Numbered from the stretch's first letter, positions 22,903 to 34,670 are shown. The stretch is DNA of 64,000 nt from Tumebacillus amylolyticus (GCF_016722965.1 NZ_JAEQNB010000011.1:16817-80816), one strand, 5' to 3'. The notes: a model not told the origin generated them from the letters alone. Program-made: numbers and translations.

Positions 22903-25900
22903 TTAGTCGGCCATCGTCTCGACGGTTTCGAGGTCGACTTTATCCAAGTCGCCGGAGGAACCGGCTGCAGAAGCAGCTTCTGCAACGGTCTCCTCCTGTT
23001 CGGTGCCGTCTTCGACCTTGATGTTGCGGTAACGGGCCATACCTGTACCTGCCGGTACCAGTTTCCCGATGATGACGTTCTCTTTGAGGCCGAGGAGACG
23101 GTCGACCTTGCCTTTGATTGCAGCTTCGGTGAGGACACGGGTGGTCTCTTGGAAGGATGCAGCAGACAGGAAGGAATCGGTCTCCAGGGACGCCTTGGTG
23201 ATCCCGAGCAGTGCCGGACGGGCAACAGCCGGTTCGCCGCCGTTCAACAGAACAGGCAGGTTCGCCGTTTCGAATTCAAAGGTATCGACATAGGTGCCCG
23301 GCAGAAGCGTGGTGTCCCCTGCGTCTGCAATACGGACTTTGCGAAGCATCTGACGAACCATAACCTCAACGTGCTTGTCATTGATCTCAACGCCTTGCAG
23401 ACGGTATACGCGCTGTACTTCACGCAGCAGGTACATCTGCACGCCGTGGATGCCTTTGACTTTCAGCATGTCTTTCGGGTCGATGGAACCCTCGGTCAAC
23501 TCGTCGCCCGCTTCGACCACTTTGCCGACTTGAACGCGGATACGAGAGCCATACGGTACCGGATAGACTTTAACTTCCGCTTCGCCGCTGACTTCGATTT
23601 CGCGCTTGTCTTTGACTTCGCGGATTTCGGAAACACGACCGTCGATTTCGGTGATGATCGCTTGGCCTTTCGGGTTGCGCGCCTCGAACAACTCTTGGAT
23701 ACGCGGCAAACCTTGGGTGATGTCGTCGCCGGCAACGCCCCCGGTATGGAAGGTACGCATGGTGAGCTGAGTTCCCGGTTCCCCGATGGACTGTGCCGCG
23801 ATGATCCCGACCGCTTCGCCGATCTCGACCATGTTGCCGGTTGCCAGGTTGCGGCCGTAGCACTTGATGCAAACGCCGTGCTGGGTACGGCAGGTCGTGA
23901 CGGAGCGGATGTGAACGCGCTCGATGCCTGCTTCGATGATGTCACGGCCCGCTTGCTCGTCGATCAGTTCGTTGAGCGGAACGATCGTTTCGCCGGTTTG
24001 CGGGTGGACGATATTTTGGAACGCGACACGACCTACGATGCGGTCGAACAGTTCCTCGATAACTTCCTTGCCGTCACGAATTTCCTCTGCGTACAGACCT
24101 TTGTCGGTGCCGCAGTCGTCTTGGCGGACGATTACGTCTTGCGCAACGTCAACGAGACGACGGGTCAAGTAACCGGAGTCCGCGGTACGAAGCGCGGTAT
24201 CGGCCAGACCTTTACGAGCACCGTGAGTCGAGATGAAGTACTCGAGGACGGTGAGGCCTTCGCGGAAGTTCGATTTGATCGGGAGCTCGATGATACGACC
24301 GGACGGATTCGCCATCAGACCGCGCATACCGGCCAGCTGGGTGATCTGCGATACGTTACCGCGCGCCCCGGAGTGCGCCATCATGTAGATCGGGTTGTAA
24401 CGGTCCAAGGAAGCCATCAACACTTTGGTGATTTCATCCTTGGCTTTCGACCAGATCGAGATGACACGGTCGTAACGCTCGTCGTCGGTGATCAGACCAC
24501 GGCGGAACTGGCGAGTAACGGTTTCGACTTTGTCTTCGGCTTCGCCGAGGATTCTGTACTTGTCTTCCGGAACGATGATGTCCGCGACGGAGATCGTGAT
24601 GCCGGCACGCGTCGAGTATTTGAACGCGAGCTGCTTGATTCTGTCGAGGATCTCGGAGGTCATGGTGGTGCCGTAGATACGGAAGCACTCGCCGATGATC
24701 GAACCGAGGAATTTCTTGGTGACCGCTTCTTGCGGCGGGATGTCAGCGATGATCGCTTTCAAGTCCTGCCCTTTTTCAAACACGAAGAACTCATCGGACA
24801 TCCCTTTGAGAAGGTTGTCGTTCTTCGAGTGGTTGATGAACGGGAAGTCGGTCGGGAAGATCTCGTTGAAGACGATCTTACCAACGGTCGTGATCAGGTA
24901 CGCGCCCTGTTGCTTCTCGGTGAGGGACGTTTTGTTGACTTCCTTCGCTTGGATGAGGATACGAGTGTGCAGAGAAATCTGACGCTCGTCGTATGCCAAC
25001 ATCGCTTCGTTCGCGGAACGGAAGACGCGACCTTCGCCCTTGAGACCCGGACGGTCCATGGTCAGGTAGTACGAGCCGAGGACCATGTCCTGCGTCGGGG
25101 TAACGACCGGTTTGCCGTCCTTCGGGTTGAGGATGTTGTGTGCCGCCAGCATCAGCAGGCGTGCTTCCGCTTGTGCTTCTGCAGACAACGGTACGTGGAC
25201 GGCCATTTGGTCACCGTCAAAGTCCGCGTTGTATGCGGTACAAACGAGCGGATGCAGTTTGATCGCACGACCTTCGACGAGGGTCGGCTCGAACGCTTGA
25301 ATCCCCAGACGGTGAAGGGTTGGTGCACGGTTCAAGAGAACCGGGTGTTCCTTGATAACGTCTTCGAGAACGTCCCAAACTTCAGCAGAGACGCGCTCTA
25401 CTTTGCGTTTCGCAGACTTGATGTTGTGTGCGAGACCTTTGGCGACGAGCTCCTTCATGACGAACGGTTTGAACAGTTCAAGCGCCATCTCTTTCGGCAG
25501 ACCGCACTGGTACATACGCAGGTGCGGACCGACGACGATAACGGAACGACCGGAATAGTCAACGCGCTTCCCGAGCAAGTTCTGACGGAAACGGCCTTGC
25601 TTACCCTTGAGCATGTGCGAAAGGGATTTGAGCGGACGGTTCCCCGGTCCTGTGACCGGACGACCGCGACGACCGTTGTCGATCAGCGCATCGACCGCTT
25701 CTTGCAGCATGCGCTTCTCGTTTTGCACGATGATGTCCGGAGCGCCCAGGTCGAGCAGGCGCTTCAGACGGTTGTTCCGGTTGATGACGCGGCGGTACAG
25801 GTCGTTCAAGTCGGAGGTTGCGAAACGACCCCCGTCCAGTTGAACCATCGGACGCAGTTCCGGCGGAATGACCGGGAGCACGTCGAGGATCATCCAAGAC

Positions 25901-26568
25901 GGATCGTTGGAAGAAGCGCGGAACGCTTCCATAACTTCCAGACGCTTGATCGCACGGTTGCGGCGTTGGCCTTGTGCGGTCTTGAGCTCTTCTTTCAGTT
26001 GCACAACTTCTTTCTCGACTTCGACTTGGAGCAGAAGCTTTTTGATCGCTTCTGCACCCATGCCGGCTTCGAATGCATAGCCGTACTTCTCACGGTAGGA
26101 GCGGAACTCCTTCTCGGAGAGAAGTTGCTTGTATTCCAGCGGGGTTTCACCCGGAGAGGTGACCACGTAGGAAGCAAAGTAGATGACTTCTTCGAGCGAG
26201 CGCGGGCTCATGTCGAGCACGAGGCCCATACGGCTCGGAATGCCCTTGAAGTACCAGATGTGAGAGACGGGGGCCGCCAGTTCAATGTGGCCCATCCGTT
26301 CCCGACGGACTTTTGCACGGGTGACTTCGACGCCGCAGCGATCGCAAACTACACCCTTGTAACGTACGCGCTTGTATTTGCCGCAATGGCATTCCCAGTC
26401 GCGGGTCGGTCCGAAGATTTTTTCGCAGAACAGACCTTCTTTTTCCGGTTTCAGGGTCCGGTAGTTGATCGTCTCCGGCTTCTTGACTTCCCCGTGAGAC
26501 CACGAACGGATCTTCTCCGGGGATGCCAGACCGATCTTCATGTACTCAAAGTTGTTGACGTCCAACAA
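22903..26568 (-). CDS. rpoC: RNA polymerase beta' subunit
   Basis: A 1221-residue beta' of the Bacillota type, without large lineage insertions. The N-terminal zinc ribbon is C60, C62, C75, C78 ([16 protein letters not shown]). The active-site Mg loop is [14 protein letters not shown]. The second zinc site lies near [14 protein letters not shown]. The C-terminus is acidic. It follows rpoB by 23 bp. Confidence 0.98.
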   Translation of the reverse strand: MLDVNNFEYMKIGLASPEKIRSWSHGEVKKPETINYRTLKPEKEGLFCEKIFGPTRDWECHCGKYKRVRYKGVVCDRCGVEVTRAKVRRERMGHIELAAPVSHIWYFKGIPSRMGLVLDMSPRSLEEVIYFASYVVTSPGETPLEYKQLLSEKEFRSYREKYGYAFEAGMGAEAIKKLLLQVEVEKEVVQLKEELKTAQGQRRNRAIKRLEVMEAFRASSNDPSWMILDVLPVIPPELRPMVQLDGGRFATSDLNDLYRRVINRNNRLKRLLDLGAPDIIVQNEKRMLQEAVDALIDNGRRGRPVTGPGNRPLKSLSHMLKGKQGRFRQNLLGKRVDYSGRSVIVVGPHLRMYQCGLPKEMALELFKPFVMKELVAKGLAHNIKSAKRKVERVSAEVWDVLEDVIKEHPVLLNRAPTLHRLGIQAFEPTLVEGRAIKLHPLVCTAYNADFDGDQMAVHVPLSAEAQAEARLLMLAAHNILNPKDGKPVVTPTQDMVLGSYYLTMDRPGLKGEGRVFRSANEAMLAYDERQISLHTRILIQAKEVNKTSLTEKQQGAYLITTVGKIVFNEIFPTDFPFINHSKNDNLLKGMSDEFFVFEKGQDLKAIIADIPPQEAVTKKFLGSIIGECFRIYGTTMTSEILDRIKQLAFKYSTRAGITISVADIIVPEDKYRILGEAEDKVETVTRQFRRGLITDDERYDRVISIWSKAKDEITKVLMASLDRYNPIYMMAHSGARGNVSQITQLAGMRGLMANPSGRIIELPIKSNFREGLTVLEYFISTHGARKGLADTALRTADSGYLTRRLVDVAQDVIVRQDDCGTDKGLYAEEIRDGKEVIEELFDRIVGRVAFQNIVHPQTGETIVPLNELIDEQAGRDIIEAGIERVHIRSVTTCRTQHGVCIKCYGRNLATGNMVEIGEAVGIIAAQSIGEPGTQLTMRTFHTGGVAGDDITQGLPRIQELFEARNPKGQAIITEIDGRVSEIREVKDKREIEVSGEAEVKVYPVPYGSRIRVQVGKVVEAGDELTEGSIDPKDMLKVKGIHGVQMYLLREVQRVYRLQGVEINDKHVEVMVRQMLRKVRIADAGDTTLLPGTYVDTFEFETANLPVLLNGGEPAVARPALLGITKASLETDSFLSAASFQETTRVLTEAAIKGKVDRLLGLKENVIIGKLVPAGTGMARYRNIKVEDGTEQEETVAEAASAAGSSGDLDKVDLETVETMAD

Positions 26569-26591
26569 GGGGCCTACCTCCCTTTTCGTAC

Positions 26592-29500
26592 TTACTCTTC
26601 GCCGACTTCACGCGCGCTCAGATTCAGGTTGAGCTTCTCACCCGAATCGTCTTCTTCGTCGCTCTCACGCATGACGATTTCTTGCTCGTCTTCGGAGAGG
26701 ATCTTGACGTCCATGCCAAGCGATTGCAGTTCTTTGATCAAGACTTTGAACGATTCCGGAACACCAGGTTCCGGGACATTCTCGCCCTTTACGATCGCTT
26801 CGTAGGTCTTCACGCGGCCGACCACGTCGTCCGACTTGACAGTGAGGATCTCTTGGAGGGTGTACGCGGCACCGTATGCCTCAAGCGCCCAGACCTCCAT
26901 CTCCCCGAAGCGCTGACCACCGAACTGTGCCTTACCACCGAGCGGCTGCTGGGTGACGAGGGAGTACGGACCAGTGGAGCGTGCGTGGATTTTATCGTCG
27001 ACCAGATGGTGCAGTTTCAACATGTACACGCAACCAACGGTGACGCGGTTTTCAAACGGATCGCCGGTGCGCCCGTCGTACAGGACTTGCTTGCCGTCAC
27101 GCGGCAGGCCGGCTTCTTCCAAGGTGTCGAACACATCGGACTCACGCGCGCCGTCGAAGACCGGCGTCGCCACGTGGATGCCGAGGAATCGAGCAGCCAT
27201 CCCCAAGTGGGTTTCAAGTACCTGACCGATGTTCATCCGCGACGGAACGCCCAGCGGGTTCAGTACGACCTGTACCGGGGTGCCGTCGGAGAGGAACGGC
27301 ATGTCTTCTTCAGCCATGATGCGGGCAACGACACCCTTGTTACCATGGCGACCTGCCATCTTGTCACCTTCGGAGATTTTGCGCTTCTGCGCGATGTAGA
27401 CGCGCACAAGTTGGTTGACGCCCGGCGGCAATTCGTCGCCGTTGTCGCGGGTAAACACTTTGACGTCGACGATGATGCCGGCGCCACCGTGCGGGACGCG
27501 CAACGAGGTGTCGCGGACTTCGCGAGCTTTCTCGCCGAAGATCGCGTGCAGGAGGCGTTCCTCCGCCGTCAGTTCGGTAACACCCTTCGGCGTTACTTTC
27601 CCGACGAGGATGTCGCCAGCGTCGATCTCGGCACCCACGCGGATGATACCGCGCTCGTCGAGGTTCTTCAGCGCATCGTCGCCAACGTTCGGGATGTCGC
27701 GGGTGATTTCTTCCGGTCCGAGCTTGGTGTCGCGAGCTTCTGCTTCGTATTCCTCAATGTGGAGGGACGTGTACACGTCTTCCTTCACCAGTTTTTCGGA
27801 GAGCAAGATCGCATCCTCGTAGTTGTAACCTTCCCAGGTCATGAACGCAACGATGACGTTCTTGCCCAGTGCGAGTTCCCCGTTGTCGGTCGCCGGACCG
27901 TCCGCGATGATCGTGCCCTTGGTGATGGTTTCACCTTGTTGAACGATCGGACGCTGGTTGATACAGGTCCCTTGGTTGGAACGGGTGAACTTGAGGAGCT
28001 TGTATTTGTGCAGGTCGCCGTTGATCAGGCGGCCATCGACCACTTTCTGTTCACGCACCCAAACTTCGTTTGCACCCACGCGCTCAACGAGACCGTTGTG
28101 ACGCGAGACCACGGTGGAACCGGAGTCCTTGGCTGCTTTGTGTTCCATCCCGGTGCCGACAAACGGAGCGGCCGGCTTCAGGAGCGGAACGGCTTGGCGT
28201 TGCATGTTGGAACCCATCAGCGCACGGTTGGCATCGTCATTCTCAAGGAACGGGATGCAAGCCGTTGCAACGGAGACGACCTGACGCGGCGAGACGTCGA
28301 TGTAGTCGACGCGCTCCGGCGCGAGCAGCAGGGTCTCTTCCTTGTAGCGAACGACAACTTGCGGGTCGATCAAGGTGAGGAGTTCATCGGTCGTTGCATT
28401 CGCCTGTGCGATTACGTAGTTGTCCTCTTCGTCAGCCGTCATGTAGTGGACGACTTCAGTGAGGCGTTGGTTCTCCGGGTCTACTTTGCGGTACGGAGTT
28501 TCGATGAAGCCGTACTCGTTGATCCGCGCATAGGTGGAAAGGTAGTTGATCAGACCGATGTTCGGGCCCTCCGGGGTCTCGATCGGGCACATACGGCCGT
28601 AGTGAGAGTGGTGGACGTCACGAACTTCAAAGCCTGCGCGCTCACGGGTCAGACCGCCCGGGCCGAGTGCGGAGAGACGACGTTTGTGCGTCAGTTCCGC
28701 CAGCGGGTTGGTTTGGTCCATGAACTGCGAGAGCTGCGAGGAACCGAAGAATTCCTTGATCGCAGCGATGACCGGACGGATGTTGATCAGCGCTTGCGGC
28801 GTGATCGCGTTCGCGTCTTGGATGGACATACGCTCACGAACAACACGCTCCATACGGGAGAGACCGATGCGGAACTGGTTGGTGAGCAATTCACCGACCG
28901 AGCGCAGACGACGGTTCCCGAGATGGTCGATGTCGTCGGTGTTGCCGACGCCATGCAACAAGTTCATGAAGTACGAGATCGACGCCAAGATGTCGGACGG
29001 CGTGATGTGCTTCACGTTTTTGTCAACGTTGGCATTGCCGGTGACCTTGATCACTTTGCCGTCTTCACGCGGCGAGAAGATCTTGATCTCCTGCAAACGG
29101 ATGTTCTCTTCCTCAACGACGCCGGAAGTGGACTTGTAATCCACGTAGTTCACAGCGTTGTTCTCAAGCGCCGGCAAGATCTTGTCGAGCAAGCGACGGT
29201 CGAGGACAGCCCCCGCCTCTGCGATGATCTCTCCGGTCGACGGATCGATCAGCGTCTCAGCCAGGCGTTGGCCGAGCAGACGGTTCTTGATATGTAACTT
29301 CTTGTTGATCTTGTAGCGGCCGACGTTTGCGAGGTCGTAACGCTTCGGATCGAAGAAGCGGGAAATCAGCAGGTTACGAGCATTCTCCAGCGTCGGCGGT
29401 TCGCCCGGACGCAGACGCTCGTAGATTTCGAGCAACGCTTTCTCGGTGGTCTCGGTGTTGTCTTTGTCCAGCGAGTTGCGCAGGTACTCGTCTTCACCAA

Positions 29501-30137
29501 GCAGGTTCAGGATCTCAGCGTCAGTGGAGAAGCCCAATGCGCGCAAAAGCACCGTCACGGGGATCTTCCGCGTACGGTCGATGCGGACATAGATAATGTC
29601 CTTCGCGTCGGTCTCCAACTCCAACCAAGCACCACGGTTCGGGATGACGGTCGCAGTGTACGCCTTCTTCCCGTTTTTGTCGATCTTGGTATTGAAGTAG
29701 ACGCTTGGGGAACGAACCAGCTGGGAAACGATGACACGCTCGGCACCGTTGATAATAAATGTACCGGTATCTGTCATCAGCGGGAAATCACCCATGAAGA
29801 CTTCCTGCTCTTTCACTTCACCGGTCTCGCGGTTGATCAAGCGGACCTTCACACGCAAAGGCGCAGCGTACGTTACGTCGCGCTCCTTCGACTCATCGAC
29901 CGAGTATTTCGGATCGCCCAGGCTGTAATCCACGAATTCCAGGACCAGGTTCCCCGTAAAGTCTTGAATCGGTGAGATGTCTTGGAACATCTCCTTCAAA
30001 CCTTCGTCAAGAAACCATTGATAGGACTTTTGCTGGATCTCGATCAGGTTCGGCAGTTCCAATACTTCTTCGAGGCGCGCATAGGTTCTGCGTTGCCGTT
30101 TGCCGTATTGCACTAGTTGTCCCTTCAAATCTGTCAC
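26592..30137 (-). CDS. rpoB: RNA polymerase beta subunit
   Basis: A 1181-residue beta subunit. The rifampicin-pocket segment ([17 protein letters not shown], then [13 protein letters not shown]) shows the sensitive wild-type residues. The C-terminal [24 protein letters not shown] is intact, followed by an acidic tail. The start is uncertain by three codons. I give the GTG at 30137 with AAAGG upstream. A TTG at 30128 aligns with the B. subtilis start and has GAGGGG 7 nt upstream. Confidence 0.97.
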   Translation of the reverse strand: MTDLKGQLVQYGKRQRRTYARLEEVLELPNLIEIQQKSYQWFLDEGLKEMFQDISPIQDFTGNLVLEFVDYSLGDPKYSVDESKERDVTYAAPLRVKVRLINRETGEVKEQEVFMGDFPLMTDTGTFIINGAERVIVSQLVRSPSVYFNTKIDKNGKKAYTATVIPNRGAWLELETDAKDIIYVRIDRTRKIPVTVLLRALGFSTDAEILNLLGEDEYLRNSLDKDNTETTEKALLEIYERLRPGEPPTLENARNLLISRFFDPKRYDLANVGRYKINKKLHIKNRLLGQRLAETLIDPSTGEIIAEAGAVLDRRLLDKILPALENNAVNYVDYKSTSGVVEEENIRLQEIKIFSPREDGKVIKVTGNANVDKNVKHITPSDILASISYFMNLLHGVGNTDDIDHLGNRRLRSVGELLTNQFRIGLSRMERVVRERMSIQDANAITPQALINIRPVIAAIKEFFGSSQLSQFMDQTNPLAELTHKRRLSALGPGGLTRERAGFEVRDVHHSHYGRMCPIETPEGPNIGLINYLSTYARINEYGFIETPYRKVDPENQRLTEVVHYMTADEEDNYVIAQANATTDELLTLIDPQVVVRYKEETLLLAPERVDYIDVSPRQVVSVATACIPFLENDDANRALMGSNMQRQAVPLLKPAAPFVGTGMEHKAAKDSGSTVVSRHNGLVERVGANEVWVREQKVVDGRLINGDLHKYKLLKFTRSNQGTCINQRPIVQQGETITKGTIIADGPATDNGELALGKNVIVAFMTWEGYNYEDAILLSEKLVKEDVYTSLHIEEYEAEARDTKLGPEEITRDIPNVGDDALKNLDERGIIRVGAEIDAGDILVGKVTPKGVTELTAEERLLHAIFGEKAREVRDTSLRVPHGGAGIIVDVKVFTRDNGDELPPGVNQLVRVYIAQKRKISEGDKMAGRHGNKGVVARIMAEEDMPFLSDGTPVQVVLNPLGVPSRMNIGQVLETHLGMAARFLGIHVATPVFDGARESDVFDTLEEAGLPRDGKQVLYDGRTGDPFENRVTVGCVYMLKLHHLVDDKIHARSTGPYSLVTQQPLGGKAQFGGQRFGEMEVWALEAYGAAYTLQEILTVKSDDVVGRVKTYEAIVKGENVPEPGVPESFKVLIKELQSLGMDVKILSEDEQEIVMRESDEEDDSGEKLNLNLSAREVGEE

Positions 30138-30303
30138 CCCTCATACCTTTGGTCGACATTTGATACCAAAAAAATAAAATGCGAGTACGCTATGTAAACA
30201 CATTTCTTGGTAAACCACGTAATATTCATTCGTAACCAGATTTCCTGCAAACCATACCTGTATGGAAAGACAGAGAATGCAGTATAGGATTACGCATTAA
30301 ATA

Positions 30304-30332
30304 ACTATACAACAGCCGATGTGGCGTGTCAA
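30304..30332 (-). promoter_or_regulatory. rpoB promoter candidate
   Basis: -35 TTGACA (30332-30327), 17 bp, -10 TATAGT (30309-30304). It overlaps the region just after rsmC and leaves a leader of about 160 nt before rpoB. The 214-bp gap contains no gene and no clear terminator for rsmC. Confidence 0.8.
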
Positions 30333-30351
30333 CAAATTCTTGCCACAGATT

Positions 30352-30963
30352 CTAAAGGTTGGTTTGCGGCCCACTGCAACGGAAAATCCGGAACCCGGCA
30401 TCCCGCGCCACATCCTCCACACTCTCGAACAGCTCTTCCAGACGTTTCTTCGCTGACGGCGCGCCTTGCTTCTTTTGAATCACCACCCACAGCTCACCGC
30501 GCTCGGTCAGATGTTCCACGGCACCCTCGAAGATCGAATGCACCACTTGCTTTCCGGCCCGAATCGGCGGGTTGGTCAAGATCACATCGAAGCGCCGTCC
30601 TTGCACGCCCGCATACCGGTCACTCACCAGTACTTCCACGTTGGCGATGCCGTTGGTCTCTGCATTTCGACGCGCCAACTCCACCGCGCGTTCGTTGATG
30701 TCAACCATCGTGACTCGGCCCTGCACAGCCAACTTCGCGGCCGACAACCCGATCGGTCCGTATCCACACCCGACATCCAGCACGCTGGCATCTTCGGGGA
30801 TCTCCATCGACTCGATCAACAAGTCACTGCCAAAATCAACACCCGACTTCGAGAACACCCCGGCGTCTGTCCAGAACACCAACTCCACACCGCGCAACGT
30901 CACGCGGACTGTGCGCAGGTCATGCTCCACCGTCGGTTTGTTCGAATAATAGTGATCACTCAC
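30352..30963 (-). CDS. rsmC: rRNA small-subunit methyltransferase, RsmC-like (YbxB)
   Basis: A 203-residue class I SAM-dependent methyltransferase. The SAM motif is VLDVGCGYGPIGL (about residues 62-74), and the catalytic motif NPPIRAGK (about 130-137) is that of N2-guanine methyltransferases. This short form lacks the N-terminal duplicate domain of E. coli RsmC. The start is GTG with GGGAGGG 9 nt upstream. It lies between rplL and rpoB as in other Bacilli. The rRNA target is inferred from family. Confidence 0.85.
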   Translation of the reverse strand: MSDHYYSNKPTVEHDLRTVRVTLRGVELVFWTDAGVFSKSGVDFGSDLLIESMEIPEDASVLDVGCGYGPIGLSAAKLAVQGRVTMVDINERAVELARRNAETNGIANVEVLVSDRYAGVQGRRFDVILTNPPIRAGKQVVHSIFEGAVEHLTERGELWVVIQKKQGAPSAKKRLEELFESVEDVARDAGFRIFRCSGPQTNL

Positions 30964-31033
30964 GGGCGCATACCCTCCCTCACCTTATTCAGGTTACCCA
31001 TTTTCCAGTTATTCTAGTAGGTACCACGTATGT

Positions 31034-31068
31034 AAAAAAAAGCACCCGACCGCAAGCGGCCAGGTGCT
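31034..31068 (-). terminator. Intrinsic terminator after rplL
   Basis: A strong stem (AGCACC.GGCCGC with its complement, TTGC loop) is followed on the minus strand by seven to eight Ts (31041-31034). It separates rplJ-rplL from rsmC and rpoB. Confidence 0.9.
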
Positions 31069-31090
31069 CTTTTCAAAAGCTGAAGCGAAA

Positions 31091-31456
31091 TTACTTCACT
31101 TCTACGGATGCGCCTGCTTCTTCAAGCTTAGCTTTCATAGCTTCTGCATCTTCTTTGGAGATCTTTTCTTTCAGTGCTTTCGGAGCGTTGTCAACGATTT
31201 CTTTCGCTTCTTTGAGGCCCAGGCCGGTCAGTTCGCGAACGACTTTGATAACGTTGATTTTGGAAGCACCAGCGGAGTTGAGGATAACGTCGAATTCGGA
31301 TTGCTCTTCGACAGCTGCAACTGCAGCGCCGCCAGCAACTGCAACCGGAGCTGCAGCGGAAACGCCGAATTCTTCTTCGATTGCTTTAACGAGTTCGTTC
31401 AGTTCGAGAACGGACATACCTTTGATCTTTTCAAGGATATCAGCGGTGTGGGACAT
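31091..31456 (-). CDS. rplL: 50S ribosomal protein L7/L12
   Basis: A 121-residue stalk protein. The N-terminal dimerisation helix region is [23 protein letters not shown], followed by an Ala-rich hinge ([12 protein letters not shown]). The C-terminal factor-binding domain is [21 protein letters not shown]. Two dimers or more bind L10 and recruit elongation factors. It follows rplJ by 58 bp. Confidence 0.98.
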   Translation of the reverse strand: MSHTADILEKIKGMSVLELNELVKAIEEEFGVSAAAPVAVAGGAAVAAVEEQSEFDVILNSAGASKINVIKVVRELTGLGLKEAKEIVDNAPKALKEKISKEDAEAMKAKLEEAGASVEVK

Positions 31457-31514
31457 TGAGAAAAACCTCCTAATAGGTTGTAGTAGTTGTTGTTACGCGG
31501 TTCGAAGCTTAGAA

Positions 31515-32003
31515 TTAAGCTTCTTGCTTTTCTGCCACTTGCGAAACTGCGTATGCGAAGTTGCGCATCGGAGCTTGCAGCACGGAGAGAAGCATGGAGA
31601 GGAGACCCTCTTTGTTCGGGAGTTCAGCCAGAGCTTGAACTTCAGAAGTACCGATAACCTTACCTTCAACGATGCCCGCTTTCAGCTCGAGAGCTTTGTG
31701 CGTTTTCGCAAAGTCGTTGAGGATACGCGCCGGAGCGACAACGTCGTCGTTGGAGAACGCGATTGCGTTCGGGCCTACGAGGAATTCGTTGATCTCGCTC
31801 AGGTTGACTTGGTCAGCCGCGCGGCGGGTCATGGTGTTCTTGAGAACCTTGAACTCGATGCCAGCCTCACGGAGAGTCTTGCGGAGTTCGGTGACTTCTG
31901 CCACGGTCAGACCACGGTAGTCAGCAATGATCGTGGATGCGGAGTTTTGCAGTTTTTCTGCAATCTCAGATACGATCGCTACTTTTTCTTCACGGATGCT
32001 CAT
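31515..32003 (-). CDS. rplJ: 50S ribosomal protein L10
   Basis: A 162-residue L10, base of the ribosomal stalk. It begins [21 protein letters not shown] and has the conserved [29 protein letters not shown]. The C-terminal helix binds L12 dimers. Expression is likely controlled by L10-L12 binding to the leader at 32004-32180. Confidence 0.98.
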   Translation of the reverse strand: MSIREEKVAIVSEIAEKLQNSASTIIADYRGLTVAEVTELRKTLREAGIEFKVLKNTMTRRAADQVNLSEINEFLVGPNAIAFSNDDVVAPARILNDFAKTHKALELKAGIVEGKVIGTSEVQALAELPNKEGLLSMLLSVLQAPMRNFAYAVSQVAEKQEA

Positions 32004-32180
32004 CGTTACACCTCCTGTTATCTTGTCATCGCAGACAAAAGCCCTCGTAGCGAGACTACGAGGGCATACGTTTCACAACCAAGGTGAATCGAATGTTCGT
32101 CCTCGGCGGGGTATTAAGCGAAGCCATTCAGCTTCAGCACCCGCTGTCTACGGTCGCAGCATATTCAGTTGCAACAGGAC
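32004..32180 (-). promoter_or_regulatory. L10 leader with attenuator hairpin
   Basis: The untranslated RNA between the promoter at 32183-32211 and rplJ. It contains the CCGCCGAGGAC core seen in L10 leaders, and ends with a hairpin (GCCCTCGTAG and complement, 32041-32065) followed by TTTTG at 32040-32036. In this family, binding of L10 with L12 reduces expression of rplJL. The class assignment is by eye. Confidence 0.8.
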
Positions 32181-32182
32181 AT

Positions 32183-32211
32183 ATCTTATCATGCTTGGTT
32201 TTGAAAGTCAA
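32183..32211 (-). promoter_or_regulatory. rplJ-rplL promoter
   Basis: -35 TTGACT (32211-32206), 17 bp, -10 TAAGAT (32188-32183). It begins 28 bp after the rplA stop and feeds the L10 leader. Confidence 0.75.
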
Positions 32212-32238
32212 AACGGAAATTGCTGGTTCGTAAGAACC

Positions 32239-32925
32239 TTACTTCTGCGGGTTTACTTTCACGCCCGGGCCCATGGTGGAGGAAACGGTGATGTTGCGCA
32301 GGTAGGTACCTTTTGCAGCAGCCGGTTTCGCCTTCACAAGGGTATCGAGGAGGGTGGTGTAGTTTTCCAGCAGTTTATCGTTGTCAAAAGAGATCTTGCC
32401 AAGCGGAGCGTGGATGTTGCCTTGCTTGTCAACGCGGTATTCGATCTTACCCGCTTTGATCTCGTTAACAGCTTTGGTAACGTCGAAGGTAACGGTACCG
32501 GTTTTCGGGTTCGGCATCAGGCCTTTCGGACCGAGTACACGACCGAGCTTACCAACAGATGCCATCATGTCCGGGGTTGCGACGACAGCATCAAAATCGA
32601 ACCAACCTTGGTTGATTTTGTTGATCATGTCTTCTTCGCCCACGTAGTCAGCGCCTGCTGCTTCCGCTTCCTTCGCTTTCTCGCCTTTTGCAAAGACGAG
32701 GACGCGTTGGGTTTTACCGGTGCCGTGCGGCAGCACAACTGCACCACGGATTTGTTGGTCAGCTTTCTTCGGGTCTACGCCCAGACGGAAAGCGACTTCG
32801 ACGGTTTCGTCAAACTTAGCACGAGCGGTCTTCTTAACCAGCTCGATTGCTTCTGCTGCTTCGTATTGGACAGCGTTGTCCACGAGTTTCGCAGCTTCTG
32901 CGTATTTCTTACCTTGTTTCGGCAT
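32239..32925 (-). CDS. rplA: 50S ribosomal protein L1
   Basis: A 228-residue L1 of the mobile stalk that guides deacylated tRNA out of the E site. Landmarks are the [22 protein letters not shown] segment, [19 protein letters not shown] and the final MGPGVKVNP. It follows rplK. Confidence 0.98.
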   Translation of the reverse strand: MPKQGKKYAEAAKLVDNAVQYEAAEAIELVKKTARAKFDETVEVAFRLGVDPKKADQQIRGAVVLPHGTGKTQRVLVFAKGEKAKEAEAAGADYVGEEDMINKINQGWFDFDAVVATPDMMASVGKLGRVLGPKGLMPNPKTGTVTFDVTKAVNEIKAGKIEYRVDKQGNIHAPLGKISFDNDKLLENYTTLLDTLVKAKPAAAKGTYLRNITVSSTMGPGVKVNPQK

Positions 32926-32980
32926 TGAAAGTTACCTCCCTCATGTGGTTATAGCGGTAGAAAAAACCTCCCACGAATAA

Positions 32981-33010
32981 GGGTTGGCAGAGTCACGACC
33001 CCGCCAACCC
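32981..33010 (-). other. Hairpin between rplK and rplA
   Basis: Eight perfectly paired bases (GGGTTGGC/GCCAACCC) enclose a 14-nt loop in the 105-bp gap. There is no T run, so it is not a terminator. It could be an L1 binding site or an RNA-processing or stability element. Confidence 0.4.
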
Positions 33011-33030
33011 GCGAAGAACATCGAAGAGGA

Positions 33031-33456
33031 TTAGTCTTCGATGATGATGCCCATGGAGCGTGCAGTACCTTCGACCATACGCATAGCGGATTCAACATTC
33101 GCTGCGTTGAGGTCAGGCATTTTGGTTTCCGCGATTTCACGGACCTTGTCACGCTTAACGGTTGCAACTTTCTTCTTGTTCGGTTCACCGGAACCCGACT
33201 CGATTCCTGCTGCTTTTTTGAGCAGGACTGCAGCCGGCGGGGTTTTGGTTTCGAAAGTGAAAGAGCGGTCTTCATAAACGGTGATAACTACCGGGATGAT
33301 GAGACCAGCTTGTTCTGCGGTACGAGCGTTAAACTCCTTGCAGAACCCCATGATGTTTACCCCAGCCTGACCGAGAGCCGGACCAACCGGCGGTGCAGGG
33401 GTGGCCTTCGCTGCCGGAATTTGCAGCTTCACGAGTTTCATAACCTTTTTAGCCAC
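33031..33456 (-). CDS. rplK: 50S ribosomal protein L11
   Basis: A 141-residue L11 at the GTPase centre, needed for RelA sensing and thiostrepton binding. [27 protein letters not shown] is intact. I take the GTG at 33456, whose GGAGG site lies 8 nt upstream. A GTG nine bases further up touches the ribosome site itself and is unlikely. It is the first gene of the L11-L1 pair. Confidence 0.97.
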   Translation of the reverse strand: MAKKVMKLVKLQIPAAKATPAPPVGPALGQAGVNIMGFCKEFNARTAEQAGLIIPVVITVYEDRSFTFETKTPPAAVLLKKAAGIESGSGEPNKKKVATVKRDKVREIAETKMPDLNAANVESAMRMVEGTARSMGIIIED

Positions 33457-33514
33457 AACAGACACCTCCTTCTAGAAAGATGTGGTATAACGGGACGAAC
33501 TGCCCCTCCCACTC

Positions 33515-33552
33515 ATTAAAAACAGGTCTACGATGGCAGGACCACGATAGAC
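33515..33552 (-). terminator. Weak terminator or attenuator between nusG and rplK
   Basis: An imperfect stem (GTCTA..GG pairing with CC..TAGAC across a small internal loop) is followed on the minus strand by CTGTTTTTAAT. No clear promoter lies between it and rplK, so it is probably partial. Confidence 0.35.
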
Positions 33553-33572
33553 CAAACTTTAACCGAAGTAGA

Positions 33573-34118
33573 TTATAGCTTCTCAACCTGATCAAAGTCA
33601 AGTTCGAGCGGGGTTTCGCGTCCGAACATCGAGACCAGTACCTTGAGCTTCGCCCGATCGGCGTCGATCTCTTCGATAGAACCTACGATGTTGGCGAACG
33701 GGCCGTCTGTGACGCGCACCGCTTCCTTCAACGTATAGTCTACAGGTTTACGCGCCGCAGCATCCACGCCCATCTGTTTAAGAATGGTGCGGACTTCAGA
33801 CGGCATGAGCGGGGTCGGCTTGGAACCGGCGCCCGTAGAACCCACAAAGCCTGTGACACCCGGCGTATTACGCACAACGTACCAAGAGTCATCGGTCATA
33901 ATCATTTCGACGAGGACATAGCCCGGGAAGACCTTCCGCATGACGGATTTCTGCTTGCCGTTCTTGACTTCCGTTTCCTCTTCCACCGGGACGAGTACGC
34001 GGAAGATCTTGTCTTCCATCTCCATGGAGATGACACGTTTCTCCAGGTTCGTTTTCACCTTGTTTTCATAACCAGAATAGGTATGGACGACATACCAGCG
34101 TTTCTCCAACTGTTCCAT
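33573..34118 (-). CDS. nusG: Transcription elongation/termination factor NusG
   Basis: A 181-residue NusG with NGN domain (WYVVHTYSGYENKVKTNLEKR; FPGYVLVEMIM) and a C-terminal KOW domain (VRVTDGPFANIVGSIEEID). I choose the ATG at 34118, which gives MEQLEKRWYVV. The only Shine-Dalgarno-like run (GGGGGGAAGG) lies about 18-25 nt upstream, too far for normal use, so initiation may be weak or coupled to secE. An in-frame upstream extension has no family match. Confidence 0.95.
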   Translation of the reverse strand: MEQLEKRWYVVHTYSGYENKVKTNLEKRVISMEMEDKIFRVLVPVEEETEVKNGKQKSVMRKVFPGYVLVEMIMTDDSWYVVRNTPGVTGFVGSTGAGSKPTPLMPSEVRTILKQMGVDAAARKPVDYTLKEAVRVTDGPFANIVGSIEEIDADRAKLKVLVSMFGRETPLELDFDQVEKL

Positions 34119-34176
34119 GTACGCGAGGGCGAGGATGCCCTTCCCCCCTAAGTGTGGTGAGTGTGCGGTCTGGGGA

Positions 34177-34419
34177 CTACTTGTCCAGACCGATGAGGCG
34201 CAACAGATAACTGACACCAAGGTCAAATGCGAAGATCAGCAGAATCATAAACAGGCACGTACCCAGTACGACCATCGTATAACTCAACAGCTCTTTGCGA
34301 TTCGGCCAGCGAACACGCTTCAACTCGCCCCAAGCGTCCTTGAAGTACATACCGGTACGCTTGAAGATGTTTGGGCGGCGTTCGTTGGTTTCAGTTGCGA
34401 CCGTAGAAGATCCTGCCAT
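34177..34419 (-). CDS. secE: Preprotein translocase subunit SecE
   Basis: An 80-residue single-span SecE. The amphipathic WGELKRVRWPNRKELLSYTM segment is the family hallmark, followed by one transmembrane helix (VVLGTCLFMILLIFAFDLGV). It clamps SecY. It lies between rpmG and nusG in the usual order. Confidence 0.97.
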   Translation of the reverse strand: MAGSSTVATETNERRPNIFKRTGMYFKDAWGELKRVRWPNRKELLSYTMVVLGTCLFMILLIFAFDLGVSYLLRLIGLDK

Positions 34420-34451
34420 TCGTGTTCACCCCTTGTCCGAGTGCGACACCA

Positions 34452-34601
34452 TTAGCGGGTTTCGCGGTGCGCAGTGTGAGAGTTGCAGAACTTGCAAAAC
34501 TTCTTCAACTCGATGCGGTCCGGATTGTTTTTCTTGTTTTTCTTGGTGATGTAGTTGCGTTGCTTGCAATCGGTGCAAGCAAGAGTAACGTTCACGCGCA
34601 T
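34452..34601 (-). CDS. rpmG: 50S ribosomal protein L33, zinc type
   Basis: A 49-residue L33, [19 protein letters not shown], ending HTAHRETR. Two CxxC pairs (C9/C12 and the CKFC near residue 37) make a zinc ribbon. A GGAGGTG site lies 8-9 nt before the ATG. It is the first gene of rpmG-secE-nusG-rplK-rplA. Confidence 0.96.
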   Translation of the reverse strand: MRVNVTLACTDCKQRNYITKKNKKNNPDRIELKKFCKFCNSHTAHRETR

Positions 34602-34670
34602 CTATGGACACCTCCTACTATTGGATGCTCTTTATCACATACTATTCCATTAAGACATGGATACCTATCT

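Noticed and set aside
22858..26805. A 1315-codon open frame on the plus strand opposite rpoC (and similar long frames opposite rpoB, fusA, clpC, tuf)
   Set aside because: These mirror the codon pattern of the true genes, have no ribosome sites, and their proteins are low-complexity with no family resemblance.
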